NCBI GenBank assembly: GCA_015501595.1
Contig: JADNRX010000300.1
Span: 1 to 64,000 of the forward strand
DNA from: Hymenopellis radicata
Taxonomy: Eukaryota > Basidiomycota > Agaricomycetes > Agaricales > Physalacriaceae
DNA length: 64,000 nucleotides
Reading direction: 5' to 3'
Shown: positions 1 through 10,447 of the stretch, piece by piece
Layout: each line of letters starts with the position of its first letter
Position numbering within the stretch: the first letter of the stretch is position 1
Translations under genes and position numbers: made by a program
The notes under the pieces: model-generated
What the model was told of the DNA's origin: nothing
What the model saw: only the letters and a program-made list of their open reading frames with translations
Database searches by the model: none

Positions 1-1420
1 GGCGCAGGGATGTGACCGAGGCCGCCGGAGAAGATGCTTGGGAGTACGGACAGCGTGTGCTGGAGATGGCAGAGAGAGAGCAAGGAGGAATCACACGCCA
101 ATCACACGATGAGTAATATTATAATATTATTGAAAAATAATCAGACATTACTAAATATTTAACAACTCAAATGTGCCCTTTAAGGCAAGCCTTCGCCGCG
201 TGTCAGGCGAGTTGCTCCAGGAGTTGCCTCTTCGGCAACTCGATCGAGTTGCCGCGACATTGCCACCTGTGTGAACGGGTGTCGCTGGTGTTGCCAGTGC
301 TATACAGTGGACAGTAGCTGCAGGCATATACACGCCTTGGATCGTGAACCATGCCTCGATGCAGCGACGCAAGGAGTTACATTTCTGTTGAATGTTTGCT
401 TTCTGGCAGTCCGTAGGATGGTTGCCGAGCTGGGCAACTTCCTTCTTCAGTCGAGCCCTGAATCAAGATATAAGTAAGTAGTTGAGGTCATGTATGACCC
501 TAACTCACTGTAGATCTTCCAGTTGCAATGCCTGGATCAAGAAGTTGCAAGGTCTAATGTCGTGCCGAACAAATACATCGCTCGCGCATGTTGCTTCCTC
601 TTGGGTGAGTTGCAGTCGAACAGCAGCATCAGACAACGCTATTAGATAGTTAGATTACATCGCTTGAAAACCGTTGAAAACTAGTAAAAGACATATGTTG
701 AATAAGGGGCATGAATGGATTTCCCTTCTGGTCAACCCCATGGGGATCATTCTCCCATCTGAGAATGGCCGAACACCACTCAGGAATAAGTGTGGGGTTT
801 TCAATCGACATCTAGAAGCCGACGAATCCCACAACATGTTCCTCATGTTGTTTGATAGCCTCCTTGAGCTTCTTCAACAGCTGAGATGCTAGGAATCATG
901 TATAATTAGTAGGTGAAGTCATCCATGACTCCCAGACTTACGCATCACATCAGGAAACAGCCTTTAGCATTGAAGCACCTCAGGACAGGACCATTTTCTT
1001 AAGTCACCAGAGGCTCTTGTGGGACCTCAAGGCACTCCTGAAGCCTCAATGCATTGGGCTACTGTCTTAGGCTACTTTGGGATGCCTTCGACAGCCTCTA
1101 ATCCTCTCCTTCTATAATGAGTGTCTTGAGATGCCTTCAACAGCCTTAAATCCTCTGCGGCTATGATGATTGCTTTGAGGAGAATGAAAATAACTTAGTG
1201 CTACAGATATCTACATCGTTCCTGAAGATGGCCTAAGGCTCTGGTACAGAGGTAACCATTGTGGGATTTTCAAGGACTGGATCTAACTTGTCGAACACGG
1301 CTAATGAGATGGTGAATTGATAGACTGACATGCGATATATAAGCTGTCCATAGGCGTCACGAATCCATTCTAGAGTGACATAAGTAAAGAGGTACCTAAC
1401 AGGCCGGCGTTGAAATGCTC
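1..1420. other. No confident gene; unassigned 5' stretch
   Basis: Several short open frames exist here on both strands, but none shows a motif, plausible splice structure or domain that I recognise. The longest-looking candidate is a plus-strand frame at 674-892 ending in a leucine-rich tail; it has no neighbouring exon I could join. Positions 960-1170 contain imperfect repeats of a CCTCAAGG/CCTTGAGG-like word, a texture also seen around 24.8-25.0, 30.2-30.35 and 34.4-34.7 kb, suggesting fragments of a common repeat rather than genes. Confidence 0.4.
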
Positions 1421-1424
1421 GGGT

Positions 1425-1893
1425 ATAGAGGCATGATATGAAACGGCATCTGGATGCCCTCACGAAGGGCAGCATGAGCCCTGACGGCGCGCGCTTGATT
1501 TTGATGTCCTCGGGGAACCTCCGTGAGGATGATTTTGCATTTCAATTAATCTATGGTTGTGGTCAGTCAATGGTGTAAACGTGGGACGGCAGCACTCACG
1601 CGAATGGCTAGCCGATACACCCTCGTACGCCGCCGCCTGGGGGGTAATTAGACAGAGGAAGGCAGTATGCTTGAAAGCATAAGGGACGTACTGAAAGATA
1701 GCCTATTAAATCGTTAGCATGCAAGGGTATGAAGGAAGGTAGTATGTACTCGCAGGTTTGCATAGATCCAACAGGGACGCGGTTGACACTGCCCGTCATC
1801 TGCATCTCCATGAAGCGGTCAGGATTCCACTGATCTGCATCTTTGCCCCATAACGACGAATTCCTGGTGTAGCCGCTGCCGCCATCTAGCAAT
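1425..1893 (-). pseudogene. Cytochrome P450 C-terminal fragment (degenerate)
   Basis: Read on the minus strand, the piece at about 1893-1740 contains WGKDADQWNPDRF, which fits the P450 PERF region (xxDAxxFNPDRF). After a probable intron comes GYLS joined to GGGVRGCIG, the heme-ligand loop (FSGGxRxCIG), with the cysteine present. The next codon, normally Trp in this family (CIGWRFA), is TAG at about 1610. Beyond another intron there are further matches to the P450 end: LIEMQ, EDIKIKRAPSGLMLPFV, and then, only after a frame change, EGIQMPFHIMPL. These enzymes are heme monooxygenases, usually ER-anchored. The N-terminal two thirds, including the I-helix, are missing. One nonsense codon and one frameshift make this a pseudogene. 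It abuts the truncated end of the hAT gene at about 1925, so a rearrangement probably joined them. Fragment identity is secure; the subfamily cannot be judged. Confidence 0.75.
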
Positions 1894-1924
1894 GCTGGTG
1901 GGCATGAATAAAATAAAATTGAAA

Positions 1925-3128
1925 AATGGGAGAAAAATGTACCTGCACGCTGCCTCGTTAGCAGACGGGCGGCATCAAATGCATACTCTCCCAGCCTTGC
2001 AGAATCCAGCTACGGGTGCCCGTCTGAACACTTGGACAGGTTGCCGTGGATCTTATCCATCATGGGGATAACTTCGTGGAGGAGGGGATATTTCAATTTG
2101 GAGATGTGGTTGGTACAGTTATCGAGCATCTAAGACATTATGTGAGTAAGAAACACACAGAAAGAGAAGAGCAGACCTCACCATCAAGGTACTTTCCAAT
2201 TGTTCGAATATGGTCCATTGAGATGGCGTAAGTTTGAGGCATTTCAGTCGATGCTCGGGTTTTCCCTTGTTATGATGAGGGAGATCGCAGAGAGCGTCGA
2301 GGGGAACCCGGAGGTAGTTTGCGCAAGTGACGACCTTATTCATTGTGTTCCATCTTGTTCGTGCCCTCTTGACGAGCCGTTTCGATTTGATCTTCTGGGC
2401 GACGCAGAGGTGGGGGAGGTCGACTTGTAGCATAATCTTGTTGTGAACGCGCGTAGTGAGATAGATAATCTGCAAGGTTGTCAACATCGAAGTAAGGCAA
2501 GACTACAGAACTCGTACCTTCTTGTGAGCCAATACTCCGGCCTTCTCTTCCTTCTTCGTCAAATTCTTTACCAGCTTGCAAGCCTCGGCGATGAGGCGCA
2601 CTTCCTCTTCCTCCTGCTCACGGATCTCAGCTCGACGAGCGGCCATCAGGGCATCATCATCCTCCCAAGCATCATCTTCCTCGTCCTCCTCATCTGCCGA
2701 GAGATCGCCGTTGTCTAGAGGTGGCAAGTCTGGATCATCGCATTCCTCCTTCTCCTCCTCCTCCTTCTCAATGACTTCGATGACGACCTTCATCTTTCTC
2801 TTCTTTTTCTTCGTCTTTTTCTTCTGCTCCTTCTTTTTCTTCTTCTTCTTCGGCTCAAATTGCGATATAATAGCCTAGAAATTGCGATTAAAGATGAGTC
2901 CTCCAATAAATAACAGGAAGCCTACCTGATACACCAAATTCAAGATGTGCCCAAAGCAGCGGACTTGAGTCGATGTGCCCAACAAGGAATCGGCAGGCAG
3001 GATTTTCTCAATTTCCGCGACCAGCTTATCGTTGACTGACGCGTTATCTCCAACGAGTCCCAGTGTACAATGCTTGATGCCGAAGTATGTCAGGCATTCG
3101 ACCATCTTCTTAGCGAGGTATTTGCCGG
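1925..3128 (-). pseudogene. hAT transposase (BED type), catalytic and C-terminal portion, copy 2
   Basis: This is the downstream part of a minus-strand hAT transposase split by the 3129-9899 insertion. It opens with GKYLAKKMVECLTYFGI and LGLVGDNASVND, followed by RCFGHILNLV. These match the RNase-H-like core of hAT transposases (the D-N-A-x-x-N-D acidic segment and the RCxxHxxNL motif). A lysine run and a Glu/Asp-rich insert (about 2500-2860) follow, as is usual in basidiomycete hATs. Next come TRWNTMNKVV (the TRWNS motif, about 2370) and HISKLKYPLLHEVIPMMDKI (about 2050-2110). Introns are implied near 2870-2930 and 2450-2500. The reading breaks with stops near 2010, and the hAT dimerisation motif is not found before the P450 fragment begins. 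The protein would bind element ends and catalyse cut-and-paste transposition in the nucleus; this copy cannot. Confidence 0.85.
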
Positions 3129-3241
3129 CACCCTATGCAGTACCCTAAACTCCTTAATCCCTCTAACCAGAGGGCAAGGTATTACATTAATCGCTCTAGC
3201 TAGAGCCTCTAATTAGAGGGCCTTAATGTATTAGGGATCCC

Positions 3242-3746
3242 TAGGCTCGGGTCCATCCGCTTCGCAATCACGTGGCTGCGCTGATTACTATTGCGAAGCG
3301 GCTGGTCTCACTCGACCCCGATTTGGCGGATGCTGCCAAATCAGCTGCCGCACTTGGCCTCGACGAGCACCTGCGCTCACAAAAAATTGTAAAAAGTTTA
3401 AGAAATGAAAAGTGGTCTTTTTAGCGTTCTGAATCGATTGCGCATGGTGTGAAAAAACTTTTTTTTCTAACACTATTTACTAGTCGGAAGTACTGCTTGG
3501 GCAAGTTGTAAACAAGCAGGAAAAAAAAGTTTTTTCCCACTATTCTCAATCGACTTAGAATGATGAAAAACCGACTTTTTATTTCTTGAACATTTTACAT
3601 TTTTTTTGGGAGAAAAGGTGGTCGTCGAGCATAAGTGCGGTGACTGAATTGGCAGCATCCGCCAAATCGGGCTTGTTTGTTTCCAGCCGCTTCGCAGTCG
3701 TGATAAGTGCAGCCACGTGATGCGAAGCGAGCTGGTCACGAGCCTA
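3242..3746. mobile_element. MITE with TIR TAGGCTCG and 8-9 bp duplication of AGGGATCCC
   Basis: About 505 bp bounded by TAGGCTCG and CGAGCCTA. The TIR similarity extends about 65 bp and contains repeated GCTTCGCA/TGCGAAGC words and CACGTGGCTG. AGGGATCCC flanks both sides (3233-3241 and 3747-3755) but occurs only once at the matching place in the other foldback arm (near 9407-9415), which confirms insertion and target duplication. An 8-9 bp duplication fits hAT or Mutator-like transposition. No coding capacity is seen; the short frames inside are AT-rich. Confidence 0.8.
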
Positions 3747-5466
3747 AGGGATCCCTTCCAAATTATGTAGCTGGGTATTGTCACATGACCAGACCATATC
3801 CCAAATGGGTAGGGCTCCCTCTAGGTGGCGGGTGGGCTTCCCAATTAGGTCAGGTGAGAGGGATGACATCATCTAGGGACTAGCCAGGTCTACTGATGGA
3901 TAGATTAGATTTTGATGGGATGTGGGGAATGTTCCTAGGATTGATAGATTGATGGATGGGATCTGGGGGGATGGGGGATGGCCTTTGTGGCGCATTTTTG
4001 ATTAGGTCAGCACTAGGCTGGATGGAGTGGGCAATAATGAATGCTGCTGTAGGGGATGGCTGATGGGGTGATGAAAACCTTTTTTATAGTTTTTTGGACT
4101 GGAAATCCAATGGTGTAAACCATTTTGCGATAGCTTCAAAACTGGAGGAGATATTAGAGGTGCAAAAATGCGCCACACTTCTAGTAGGCTTTATACATAG
4201 CCTATAGCCTTGAGACTTTGATACCTATTAGAGGGACTATAGAACGATATGTGATATCAGTTTCAGGTCATTTTATCAAAGGGTTCAAGAGATATATCAG
4301 GATGACTGCTCCAGGGCCACCAGGGATATAGCACAGGATCCTAGAATCCTGGAAGCCTAGGACTTAGCTACATCGTTTATAGTAGTACTAAACCTCTATT
4401 TATGATATAGATAGTGTCCCCAACCAGTAGTCCATGTATAGATAGGTCCCCAATGCTGTTTTAAGCATTTTCGCATTTTTGGTTATTTAACATAGGGATA
4501 CCTCTCTAAATTGTACTGGGCTACCTTTAGACATTCATTTACAACCTTTTCGCAAAAGGAACCATGTCATTTAGTGAAAAGACCAGTGTTCTAGAGGTCA
4601 GTCTTCCTCCCCACCGGAGTTTTGATCAAAATTCCCACGCTCTAGAGGGAGGATCGTCCACTCAATTTAACGTGTCTCACACATGCTACTGTCTCCATTT
4701 CTTCTGCAGGACGTGTATATATGTTATATATATGATTTCCCAATGTTAGACTAGTAGATTAATGAAGTAATCAGGTCAAGAAGTCGTTCTTACATCTGCA
4801 GACCTACTTGCCCTACTATAAATTGAACAATACTCTATGACTATTGATAGGAGACATGAAATGCAAGGTGAACCTTATTATAAGAGTCATATTAGAGGTA
4901 TTACATCAGTCAGCCAGATAACAGTCATGTCCTATAACCTGTTCAGGCCTTGAAAGCAGTTATGCAAGAGTTAGTCTACTGCGCATTGTCACTTTCTTAC
5001 CTCTCATGTGTAGCATGTAAGAGATGCCTCTTACTTCATCCAATATGATATATATCTATAACTGAATACTTTTTAGGGTGCTCTTTGAAGTAGAGAATGA
5101 AATATTACTATCTGAAGGTAGCTTAACCTGTTCGCAGTGCTTAGGACGACTTCCTGATCTAATAACTTCATTAAATTACTGGTCTGACACCTGAAGATTA
5201 TATATATAACATATATACACATCCTGCAGAAGGAATGAAGGCAGTAGCATGTGTGAGACACGTTAAATTGAGTAGACGATCCTCCCTCTAGAGCGTGGGA
5301 ATTTTGATCAAAACTCCGGTAGGGAGGAAGACTGACCTCTAGAACACTGGTCCCTTTACCAAATGACATGGTTCCTTTTGTGAAAAGGTTGTAAATAAAT
5401 GTCTAAAGGTAGCTCAGTACAATTTAGAGAGGTATCCCTATGTTAAATAACCAAAAATGCGAAAAT

Positions 5467-6555
5467 TAGAGACCTCAACGACTCAAATCCGGATCAGATC
5501 CGCAATCCATCACACGAGTACCCGTGGCCGAAAGCGCCGATCCGTGATCCTTATATGATCCGACCCGCCACGAATCGACAGATCAGATGGATCGGATCAC
5601 CGAGATCGCCGAGCGAGTCGAGTACTCCAGTAAACTCGAGTACACCATCACCCAAATCTATTCATGCGCGATGAGTATCCCCGAGCAATGACACGGGGAC
5701 ACTCAGTCGTGCATGATGCAGACTGGAGAGTGGTGGTGAGAGTGGATGAGGAGGTGGTGGTGGTGGAGATGGTGATGGTGGTGGTGGAGGTGGTAGTGTG
5801 GGTAGTGGAGGTGGTGGAGGTGGTGGTGTGGGTGGTGGAGGTGGTGGTGTGGGTGGTGGAGGTGGTGGTGTGGGTGGTGGAGGTGGTGGAGGTGGTGATG
5901 GTCTATGTCATCTGGCACTCACCGTGTCACTGCGCCGCCACCCCATCCGTCATCCGTCCATCGCATCCGTCCATCTCCATCGCATCTGTCCATCGTCGTC
6001 TTCACCCCATCCCCGCCGCCGTCCCATCTCCATCGTCGTCATCCGGGAATCATCCAAGTCGACGCCGTCATGGAAGTCGTCTGTTGCTGCTGTCATAATG
6101 ACAGCAGCGGGTCCGGCATGAAGCCAAGACTACGATCCACACCCGAGAGGCCCCTGACAATCGTCAGAGAGGCAGTGGCGACGACCGTCGCGCACTGGGT
6201 GGTTGTGGTGGGTGGTGGTGGTACGAGGAAGACAGAGAAACCATCTGATCGCAGGCTTACGCGGCCTCTCGGCGATTGCCGGATCATGAGAATTAAGCAG
6301 AAATTCACGCGAATGGCTTGTTTGGGCGATGTAAGGGCCCGTTTAACTTTATAAAAATTTGTAAATTAAGCTTAAATATATAGCTAAATATTGCCAAGTC
6401 AACGCGAGTACTCGCGCCTCCAGAGGCTGATCCGCGATCCATATGTGATCTGACCCGTCACGGGTCTACAGATCAAACAGATCGGATCTCCGAGATGCCC
6501 GAGCGGATCGAGTATGGGTAAACCCGCGTGATCCACTAACTCATTGAGGTCTCTA
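5467..6555. mobile_element. Non-autonomous hAT-type element, TIR TAGAGACCTCAACGA, GATCCG-word subtype
   Basis: 1089 bp, ends TAGAGACCTCAACGACTC and its inverse, with target duplication GCGAAAAT on both sides (5459-5466, 6556-6563). Subterminal DNA is packed with GATCCG/CGGATC and CGAGTACTCG words. The interior carries the shared core in reverse orientation: GC box CCCCGAGCAATGACACGGGG near 5680, a GGTGGTGGA tract at 5745-5900, hairpin at 6086-6108, GGCTTACGCGG at about 6259, and GGGCCCGTTTAAC at about 6338. The tract holds open frames coding Val/Gly or His runs; these are simple-sequence artefacts. No transposase is present. Confidence 0.9.
5745..5900. repeat. GGT-rich trinucleotide tract (GGTGGTGGA/GGTGTG)
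   Basis: An imperfect tract of GGTGGTGGA and GGTGGTGTG units within the 5467-6555 element. Equivalent tracts sit at the same place in its relatives at 26409-27498 and 58686-59691, so it is part of the element rather than a local slip. It produces meaningless open frames on both strands. Confidence 0.85.
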
Positions 6556-6600
6556 GCGAAAATGCCTAAAACAGCATTGGGGACCTAGATATATATGGAC

Positions 6601-6859
6601 TACTGTACCATTTCGACCTTGTCTTCATGGGGTGTTATGCGTTATGCATACTCTTCACAGATGTTACTCTTTATTCAGGGTTCAATTTCCTTATATGGGC
6701 AGGCGGGAGCAGCGGCAATAGCCGCCACAGTAAAAAAATTCCTTTTTGGGCCTTACCTGGGGCCAGATTTTGGCCGTTATGCATTATGGTACCCTCAACT
6801 CTTCATTTCACAGGCCTCTGTTATGCATTATGCGAAGATAAGGTCGAAATAGTACAGTA
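6601..6859. mobile_element. TA-flanked MITE, ends TACTGTACCATTTCGACC
   Basis: 259 bp with inverted ends TACTGTACCATTTCGACCTT and its complement AAGGTCGAAATAGTACAGTA. It sits in the right arm of the foldback element at a place where the other arm is uninterrupted. TA at both ends is consistent with Tc1/mariner-type TA target duplication. No coding capacity. Confidence 0.8.
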
Positions 6860-6906
6860 TTGGGTTGGCAACACTCTCTCTACTACTAATAGAGATTTAT
6901 TAGCAC

Positions 6907-7291
6907 TACTGTCGTATTTCGACCATAGGTTCACGTCACAGGTCACGAGCCCAAAAAATGAATCTGTTACATAAGCAGGTCACTAGTTTTTTTTGGCTGT
7001 GAACCTGCCCCAAATTAGTCACAAATCGGACTTTTGCTCTCAAATTGAGCTTGGTGGCAGTTTTTATAGGATTTTTCTCCTTTTTGGTGTATTGTAGGTC
7101 TAGAATAGCACATTTTTCTCTAATAATACTGAGATTCAGCCTAAAACCTGTGAAATAACCTTGCCATTAAAAAATTTAGTTAACTTATTTTCAGTGGGTC
7201 ACAGTGGTATGTCTGCTGTGAACATCCCACCAAACAAGTTCACGAGGTCACAGGTCACACCTTGTGAACCTACGGTCGAAATACTACAGTA
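6907..7291. mobile_element. TA-flanked MITE, ends TACTGTCGTATTTCGACC (385-bp type)
   Basis: 385 bp. The same sequence, nearly identical over its whole length, recurs at 9416-9800 and 47299-47684. Ends are TACTGTCGTATTTCGACC and GGTCGAAATACTACAGTA. The interior has GGTCACGAGCCC and a T-rich core; no gene. Three near-identical copies in one window point to recent amplification. Confidence 0.88.
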
Positions 7292-7337
7292 TAAACGATG
7301 TATCAAAGTTGTAGGTCCCCAGAATAGCAGGATCCTG

Positions 7338-7594
7338 TACTGTACGGTTTCGACCGTAAATTCGCATAATGCATCACGCAGGCCCGGGAACCAAACTTAG
7401 CTTAAATGATAACGCATCACGGAGCTCGAATTCAGGGTTGGATCGCCCAAAACGGCAAAAATTTCGCTCCCGCCTACGGCGGGACGTCCAAATAAGGTAA
7501 GTCGGGGCTCCGTGCCTGGTTACGAACTTGTTTCCTGTAAGTTCGCGGCATAACGCGTCACATGCCGCGAACTTATGGTCGAAACGGTACAGTA
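7338..7594. mobile_element. TA-flanked MITE, ends TACTGTACGGTTTCGACC
   Basis: 257 bp with inverted ends TACTGTACGGTTTCGACC and GGTCGAAACGGTACAGTA, inserted in the same foldback arm 46 bp from the previous MITE. The interior contains GCATAATGCATCACGC and differs from the 385-bp type, so it is a separate subfamily sharing only the ends. Confidence 0.8.
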
Positions 7595-8037
7595 TTATAT
7601 CCCTGGTGGCCCTGGAGCAGTCATCCTGATATATCTCTTGAACTCTTCCATAGAATGACATGAAATTGATATCACATATCGTTCTATAGTCCCTCTAATA
7701 GGTATCAAAGTCTCAAGGCTATAGGCTATGTATAAGGCCTACTAGAAGTGTGACGCATTTTTGCACCCCTAATATCTCCCCCAATTTTGAAGCTATCGCA
7801 AAATGGGTTGTACCATTGGATTCCCAGCCTGAAAAACTATAAAAAAGGTTTTCATCACCCCATCAGCTATCCCCTACAGCAGCATTCATTATTGCCCACC
7901 CCATCCAGCCTAGTGCTGACCTAATCAAAAAATGCGCCACAAAGGCCATCCCCCATCCCCCCAGAGCCCATCCATCAATCTATCAATCCCAGGAACATTC
8001 CCCACATCTCATCAAAATCTAATCTATCCATCAGTAG

Positions 8038-9262
8038 TAGTGAATAGCATGGGTCGGGTATAGGTGCTCATGAGCACTCCCGACCCGAACCCGACGCCAT
8101 ACCCGCACCCGACGCTCGGGTACGGGTTACCCGCGATTTTACCCTCGGGTATGAGACGGGTGGCGGGTGTACCGTACCCGTGAGGAAAGAAGAGGTTTCG
8201 TGCCTGCCGCCGACCCCCGAGCAATTGCGCGGGGTTAGCGACGTGCACGAGACACATTTGAGGAGCCCCGGCTACTTGCGAGAGCAAGAACCGTCGCTGA
8301 ACAAAGTGCAGAAGTGGGGAGACGTGAGGTGGGTGCAAGGGAAGAAATGGCAGTGAGGGGATGGTGGTCACGAGGAGATGGGGTGTGGAGGAGATGGCGG
8401 TCGCGAAGCAGACAAAAATAGACTGCACGACGGAAAGGAGAAAAGAAAAGAAAAGAGTAGTAGATGCACCTATGAGGCTGGATGCGTACGCGACGCCATC
8501 CAGCTCAATATCCAACATTGTTATGACGGCTTTCAGCCTATCTGCACCCTCCAGCAAGGTCGCTGCCTCGTCCCGAGGGCCTGCACGGTACGGGTCGTGG
8601 TAGAAACGGCGCCGTCGCAAAAGCGGACGGACACCGTTATGCGTATCCAGAGGCAGCGGGTCGGCGCATAGCCAAACCCCTGCAAGCCATCCAGAAGTAT
8701 CACTGCCTCGCTTGTGAGGGCTTACGCGCCAAGTGTCGTTGTCGAATTGGTGTCGTCGTAAAGACGAACACCGAGATGCGCCCCGGAATGTATCCGAGGG
8801 CGCAGTGGCCAGCGCGAAGCCGAACCACGCCAGAAAAGCAGAAGAAGAGCAAGAAAACAAGTAGAATAAGCCTCAGAATAAGTTCTGGAGCCGACGAGCA
8901 CGACATGAACGTCGTGCTGTGGTGGTAAGATGGAAAGCACTGAGATCTGCACGGATCGATCGTTATCCGGCAACTGCCGGGGCGATCAGCCAGCTCGGCG
9001 ATCACAGAAATTCTTTCACCACATCGTTTTCTCGACGACGTTGGGCTCGTTTGAGCCCAAATAAATTTGATAAAATTAATGAAATGTGGTTAGAAAATAT
9101 GGAGGTCACTTGTGGGCATGACAAATCATGTTGATCTCTAGCTCACGGGTGGACACGGGTTGCCGGGTTCCCAACGGGTACTCGGACCGATACCCGACCC
9201 CTACCCGACACATCACCCGACCCGGACCCAGACCGGGTAACCCGTACCCGCGCTATTCACTA
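8038..9262. mobile_element. Non-autonomous hAT element with the same TIR as the 50.16-58.26 kb transposon
   Basis: 1225 bp, ends TAGTGAATAGCATGGGTCGG and its inverse, with target duplication ATCAGTAG on both sides (8030-8037, 9263-9270). Subtermini are made of CGGGTACCCG/ACCCGAC words. Inside are the GC box CCCCCGAGCAATTGCGCGGG (about 8215), the GGCTTACGCG box (about 8720) and GGGCTCGTTTGAGCCC (about 9047) of the shared core. An open minus-strand frame at 8024-8860 runs out through the TIR and shows no domain, so I treat it as fortuitous. Matching ends and duplication length make the 8.1-kb hAT its likely mobiliser. Confidence 0.88.
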
Positions 9263-9415
9263 ATCAGTAGACCTGGCTAGTCCTTAGATGATGTCATCCC
9301 TCTCACCTGACCTAATTGGGAAGCCCACCCGCCACCTAGAGGGAGCCCTACCCATTTGGGATATGGTCTGGTCATGTGACAATACCCAGCTACACAATTT
9401 GGAAGGGATCCCTAA

Positions 9416-9800
9416 TACTGTCCTATTTCGACCGTAGGTTCACGTCACGGGTCACGAGCCCGAAAAATGAACCTGTTACATAAGCAGGTCACTAGTTTTT
9501 TTTGGCTCTGAACCTGTCCCAAATTGGTCACAAATCGGACTTTTGCTCTCAAATTGAGCTTGGAGGCAGTTTTTATAGGATTTTTCTTCTTTTTGGTGTA
9601 TTTTATGTCTAGAATAGCACATTTTTCTCTAATTATACTGAGATTCAGCCTAAAACCTATGAAATAACCCTACTATTAAAAAATTCAGTGAACTTATTTT
9701 CAGTGGGTCACAGGGGCGTGTCCACTGTGAACATCTCACCAAACAAGTTCATGAGGTCACAGGTCACACCCTGTGAACCTACGGTCGAAATACTACAGTA
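9416..9800. mobile_element. TA-flanked MITE, 385-bp type, second copy
   Basis: A near-identical copy of the 6907-7291 MITE, in the terminal part of the right foldback arm. The left arm reads CCTTAATGTATTAGGGATCC without interruption. The right arm has the same sequence split at the TA, which directly shows TA duplication on insertion. Confidence 0.9.
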
Positions 9801-9899
9801 CATTAAGGTCCTCTAATTAGAGGCTCTAGCTAGAGCGATTAATGTAATACCTTGCCTCTGGTTAGAGGGATTAATGAGTTTAGAGTACTGCATAGAGTG

Positions 9900-10069
9900 T
9901 TGCCGTGTGTGATTCATCGAGTCTGGAAAGGAATGAGGACAGGAAGTACGCCAAAAAGTTTAAAACTCACTCAATCATATCGAGAATAAGTGTCCATACC
10001 TCGCCTTGGTGGACAAAGAATACGAGAAGGCCAAGGAATTCGAGAAAGTTCGTCGACGTCCATTCGTCG
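9900..10069 (-). pseudogene. hAT transposase copy 2, middle fragment (WTS motif)
   Basis: A minus-strand exon reading KFDEWTSTNFLEFLGLLVFF, then EVWTLILDMIE, followed by a GT-AG intron and LDESHT up to the foldback insertion. It matches the D-x-W-T-S motif and following strand of the hAT RNase-H-like core, in which the aspartate of DEWTS is part of the catalytic site. It lies between the truncated MITE at 10070-10447 (upstream) and the foldback at 3129-9899 (downstream), and its frame continues at 3128. Confidence 0.85.
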
Positions 10070-10447
10070 AATTTGGGCTGGCACAGGTAACTTGCAGGTA
10101 ACCTGCGACTCGCGACTCGTAACCTGGGTTTGCGCAAGTTGCAGGTTTGAGGTTGGAGCATTTCACAAGTACTTGTGCAGGTTCCGGTAGTCAGTTAAGA
10201 TATAATATTATGCATATAACCTATGTTATACATATGAATATGATTCAACAGAGTTGCCATAGGCTATAGAGATGATGTTTGCACTAGTTTAACCTTAGTT
10301 GAAGGGGATATGAGTGGGTTATAGCTCAAAACTCGTCAAAAACTCGCAAACTCGCGAGTTTTAGACTCGCAACTCGCAATTTTGAGATATGCAAACTTGC
10401 GCAAACTCGACCCGCCGGACCCGGGTTTAGACTCGTGGCATGCTCTA
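10070..10447. mobile_element. MITE of the TAGAGCATGCC family, one end lost
   Basis: The right end ACTCGTGGCATGCTCTA and the whole interior match the complete copies at 23181-23596 and 52936-53343. The left TIR is missing: the element begins abruptly at CGAATTTGGGCTGG. It sits between GRFN and FDEWTS of the hAT transposase. Roughly the terminal 15-20 bp of the element and one copy of the target duplication have been deleted. Confidence 0.85.

Larger units (their letters stand above)
3129..9899. mobile_element. Large foldback (long inverted repeat) DNA element with nested insertions
   Basis: The two ends are inverted copies beginning CACCCTATGCAGTAC (left) and CACTCTATGCAGTAC (right, reverse complement). 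The match continues through about 110 bp and then through roughly 1.6 kb per arm once later insertions are removed: left arm 3129-4810, right arm about 5040-9899. The unpaired centre is only about 230 bp (4811-5040) and has no gene. The element lies in the hAT transposase frame exactly at the SHTG motif. The flanks read ACGGCAA and CCGGCAA on the coding strand, an imperfect 7-bp target duplication. Insertions inside the arms are at 3242-3746, 5467-6555, 6601-6859, 6907-7291, 7338-7594, 8038-9262 and 9416-9800. No transposase is encoded, so it is non-autonomous. A relative with similar arms occupies 19925-21489. Confidence 0.85.

Noticed and set aside
2576..2878. Ser-rich plus-strand frame
   Set aside because: It is the antisense shadow of the Glu/Lys-rich hAT segment, whose sense frame has the expected neighbours.
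5664..6354. Val/Gly- and Pro/Ser-rich frames in the 5467-6555 element
   Set aside because: They arise from the GGTGGTGGA tract and core of a non-autonomous element, and equivalent frames in sister elements are broken differently.
8024..8860. 278-codon minus frame as a gene of the 8038 element
   Set aside because: It extends through the TIR into flanking DNA and shows no domain; composition of the GC-rich interior can keep it open.
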